The notes beneath the pieces were generated by a model, which was not told the DNA's origin, did no database searches, and saw nothing but the letters and a program-made list of their open reading frames with translations. A stretch of 64,000 nucleotides of DNA from Clitopilus passeckerianus. Lineage: Eukaryota; Basidiomycota; Agaricomycetes; Agaricales; Entolomataceae. This document shows positions 62,652 to 64,000 of the stretch, one piece after another. The translations under genes and the position numbers were made by a program. The stretch's first letter is position 1; each line of letters opens with the position of its first letter. The DNA lies in the NCBI GenBank assembly GCA_944990035.1, contig CALYLX010000142.1, positions 186,001 to 250,000 of the forward strand, in the 5' to 3' direction.

Positions 62652-64000
62652 AGAGGAAGACTGCAAAGCCGACGTCAGTACTTCCTCGCCCGATTGATAT
62701 TTCCAGTGTACTTGTAGCTACTGATTTTTATGCTGAATCTATGCGTATCCCAATCTCTCTACAAGACCCTCTAGATGGAAATACAACAATCGCCGGCACA
62801 AAAGCTCTCATTGACTCTGGAGCGCAAGGGTCATTCATCGACTCCGTCTTTGCCAAGACACATCACCTCCCACTACTCCCACTCCGACAACCAATTACTG
62901 CACGAAACGTTGATGGCACCCTGAACAAACAAGGAACTATTACCCACTTTACCTGGGTTATTGCCAAGATAGGGACAGCCATCATCAAGGAAAGATGTTT
63001 TGTCACTGGACTCGGGAAAGACCACCTGATTTTTGGATTACCCTGGCTAAAACGGGTAGATCCAATCATATCGTGGAGTGACGGCACACTCGAAATCGAC
63101 GAATCACGCATTACCCAACGACTGTCGCAAACATTGATGCGAGCAGTAGACATCAAGCGGATGAGAGCCATCCGAGAACAACTACTAGAGGAAAACACGC
63201 CACCTACCCCAGCACCTGATTGTTCCGAAGAGAATCCCGGAAAATCAGAAGGACTTAGCGACTATTTCCGAATAGCCGAAGACGGAGAAGAGATCAATGA
63301 AGATTTTCTCATCGCATACTGCCAGAACGAACCGGCAGTCGGAATATTCACCAAGGAGGAACCCCCACTTACGCAGGAACACACAAAGGATTACCTTGTG
63401 TACGGGCCAATCAGGCCAACTACCACAATACGACAGACGGTGGTAACACACCATCCAGCAACCAGACACCACACACAGCAGGTGTGGATACGTGCGAAAA
63501 CATCAATTTCGCAAGCTCTGGAACATAAACGAGAAGATAAGGAACCAAAGAAATCCCTTGACGAAATCATCCCCGACTATTTTCAAGACTACAGAAAAGT
63601 CTTTGAGAAAGCAGCATCCGAACAATTCCCACCAAGCCGACCCTGGGATCACGCCATAGATCTGAAGACAGATTTTGTGCCAAAAGACTGCAAGGTCTAT
63701 CCGCTCAGCCCCTTAGAGCAAGAAAAACTCGACGAGTTTCTCAAGGAAAATCTAGCCAAAGGATACATCCGAGAATCCAACTCCCCACAAGCATCTCCGT
63801 TCTTCTTTGTTGCAAAGAAAGACTCGGGCCCTAAGACCATGTCAGGATTACCGACGACTCAACGAAGGAACAATACCTAACGCTTACCCCTTACCGCTGG
63901 CTAGCGAACTCATCGATAAACTCAAAGGAGCAACTGTCTTCACCAAACTCGACATTCGATGGGGATATCACAACATCCGCATCAAAGATGGTGACCAATG
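62652..64000 (+). pseudogene. Protease and N-terminal reverse transcriptase of chromovirus A2
   Basis: The 379-codon frame 62741-63880 holds the protease (ALIDSGAQGSFID), the linker and the start of RT ([33 protein letters not shown]). A frame change follows at about 63825, where A1 reads GACTCGGAAGCCCTGAGACC and A2 is shorter. The RT continues past the window end. Confidence 0.88.

Larger units (their letters stand above)
60639..64000 (+). mobile_element. Ty3/gypsy chromovirus, copy A2 (runs off the window)
   Basis: A 5' LTR (60639-61123) with the same primer site is followed by gag, protease and the start of RT, very similar to A1. The target duplication cannot be checked because the 3' end lies outside. 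It is inserted in the gag of chromovirus B. Confidence 0.95.

Overview
The window comes from a filamentous basidiomycete, most likely an agaricomycete wood or litter decayer. Protein genes are cut by many 45-70 bp GT-AG introns. CBM1-tagged plant cell-wall enzymes, a NACHT-WD40 receptor and nested chromodomain retrotransposons are all typical of that group. I recognised no rRNA, tRNA or CRISPR.

Positions 1-36,160 are a gene-bearing arm. In order they hold: a GH35 beta-galactosidase that looks broken (279-4577, minus); a secreted FAD-linked (BBE-like) oxidase with 15 exons (5760-8308, plus); a single-pass membrane protein with a cytoplasmic SH3 domain (10118-11857, plus); a six-exon gene of unknown function (12526-13286, minus); a 1,492-residue NACHT-WD40 receptor (15845-20431, minus); a CE5 acetylxylan esterase/cutinase-type enzyme with CBM1 (23470-24561, minus); a GH11 xylanase with CBM1 (26759-27714, minus); a detached copy of the tail of a NACHT-WD40 gene (30652-31109, plus); a Pex24/dysferlin-type peroxisomal membrane protein (31354-33791, plus); and a nodulin-like MFS transporter with a 10-nt microexon (34147-36158, minus). 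The two CBM1 enzymes should act together on acetylated xylan. The FAD oxidase and the galactosidase family fit the same extracellular saprotrophic role. Several of the gaps are degenerate sequence with no gene I can support.

Positions 38,131-64,000 are almost entirely nested transposons. Gypsy chromovirus A1 (38131-45325, plus) has two nearly identical LTRs and an ATATA target duplication. An internally deleted Tc1/mariner element follows (45505-46668). An older minus-strand chromovirus, B, spans 47210-60638. Its 3' LTR holds a solo A-family LTR (47606-48039). Its 3' end holds a complete Ty1/copia element (48210-55415, target duplication ATGGC), which itself contains another solo A LTR (52108-52576). 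The gag of B is interrupted by a second A copy, A2 (60639 to beyond the window).

The most interesting signals are in the chromoviruses. Both A and B carry an extra coding region between the integrase chromodomain and the 3' LTR, encoding a helical segment and a short proline-rich protein with one C-terminal membrane segment. A-family elements also seem to prime reverse transcription from their own 5' RNA end (Tf1-like): an 11-nt site just after the 5' LTR is the exact complement of the predicted transcription start.
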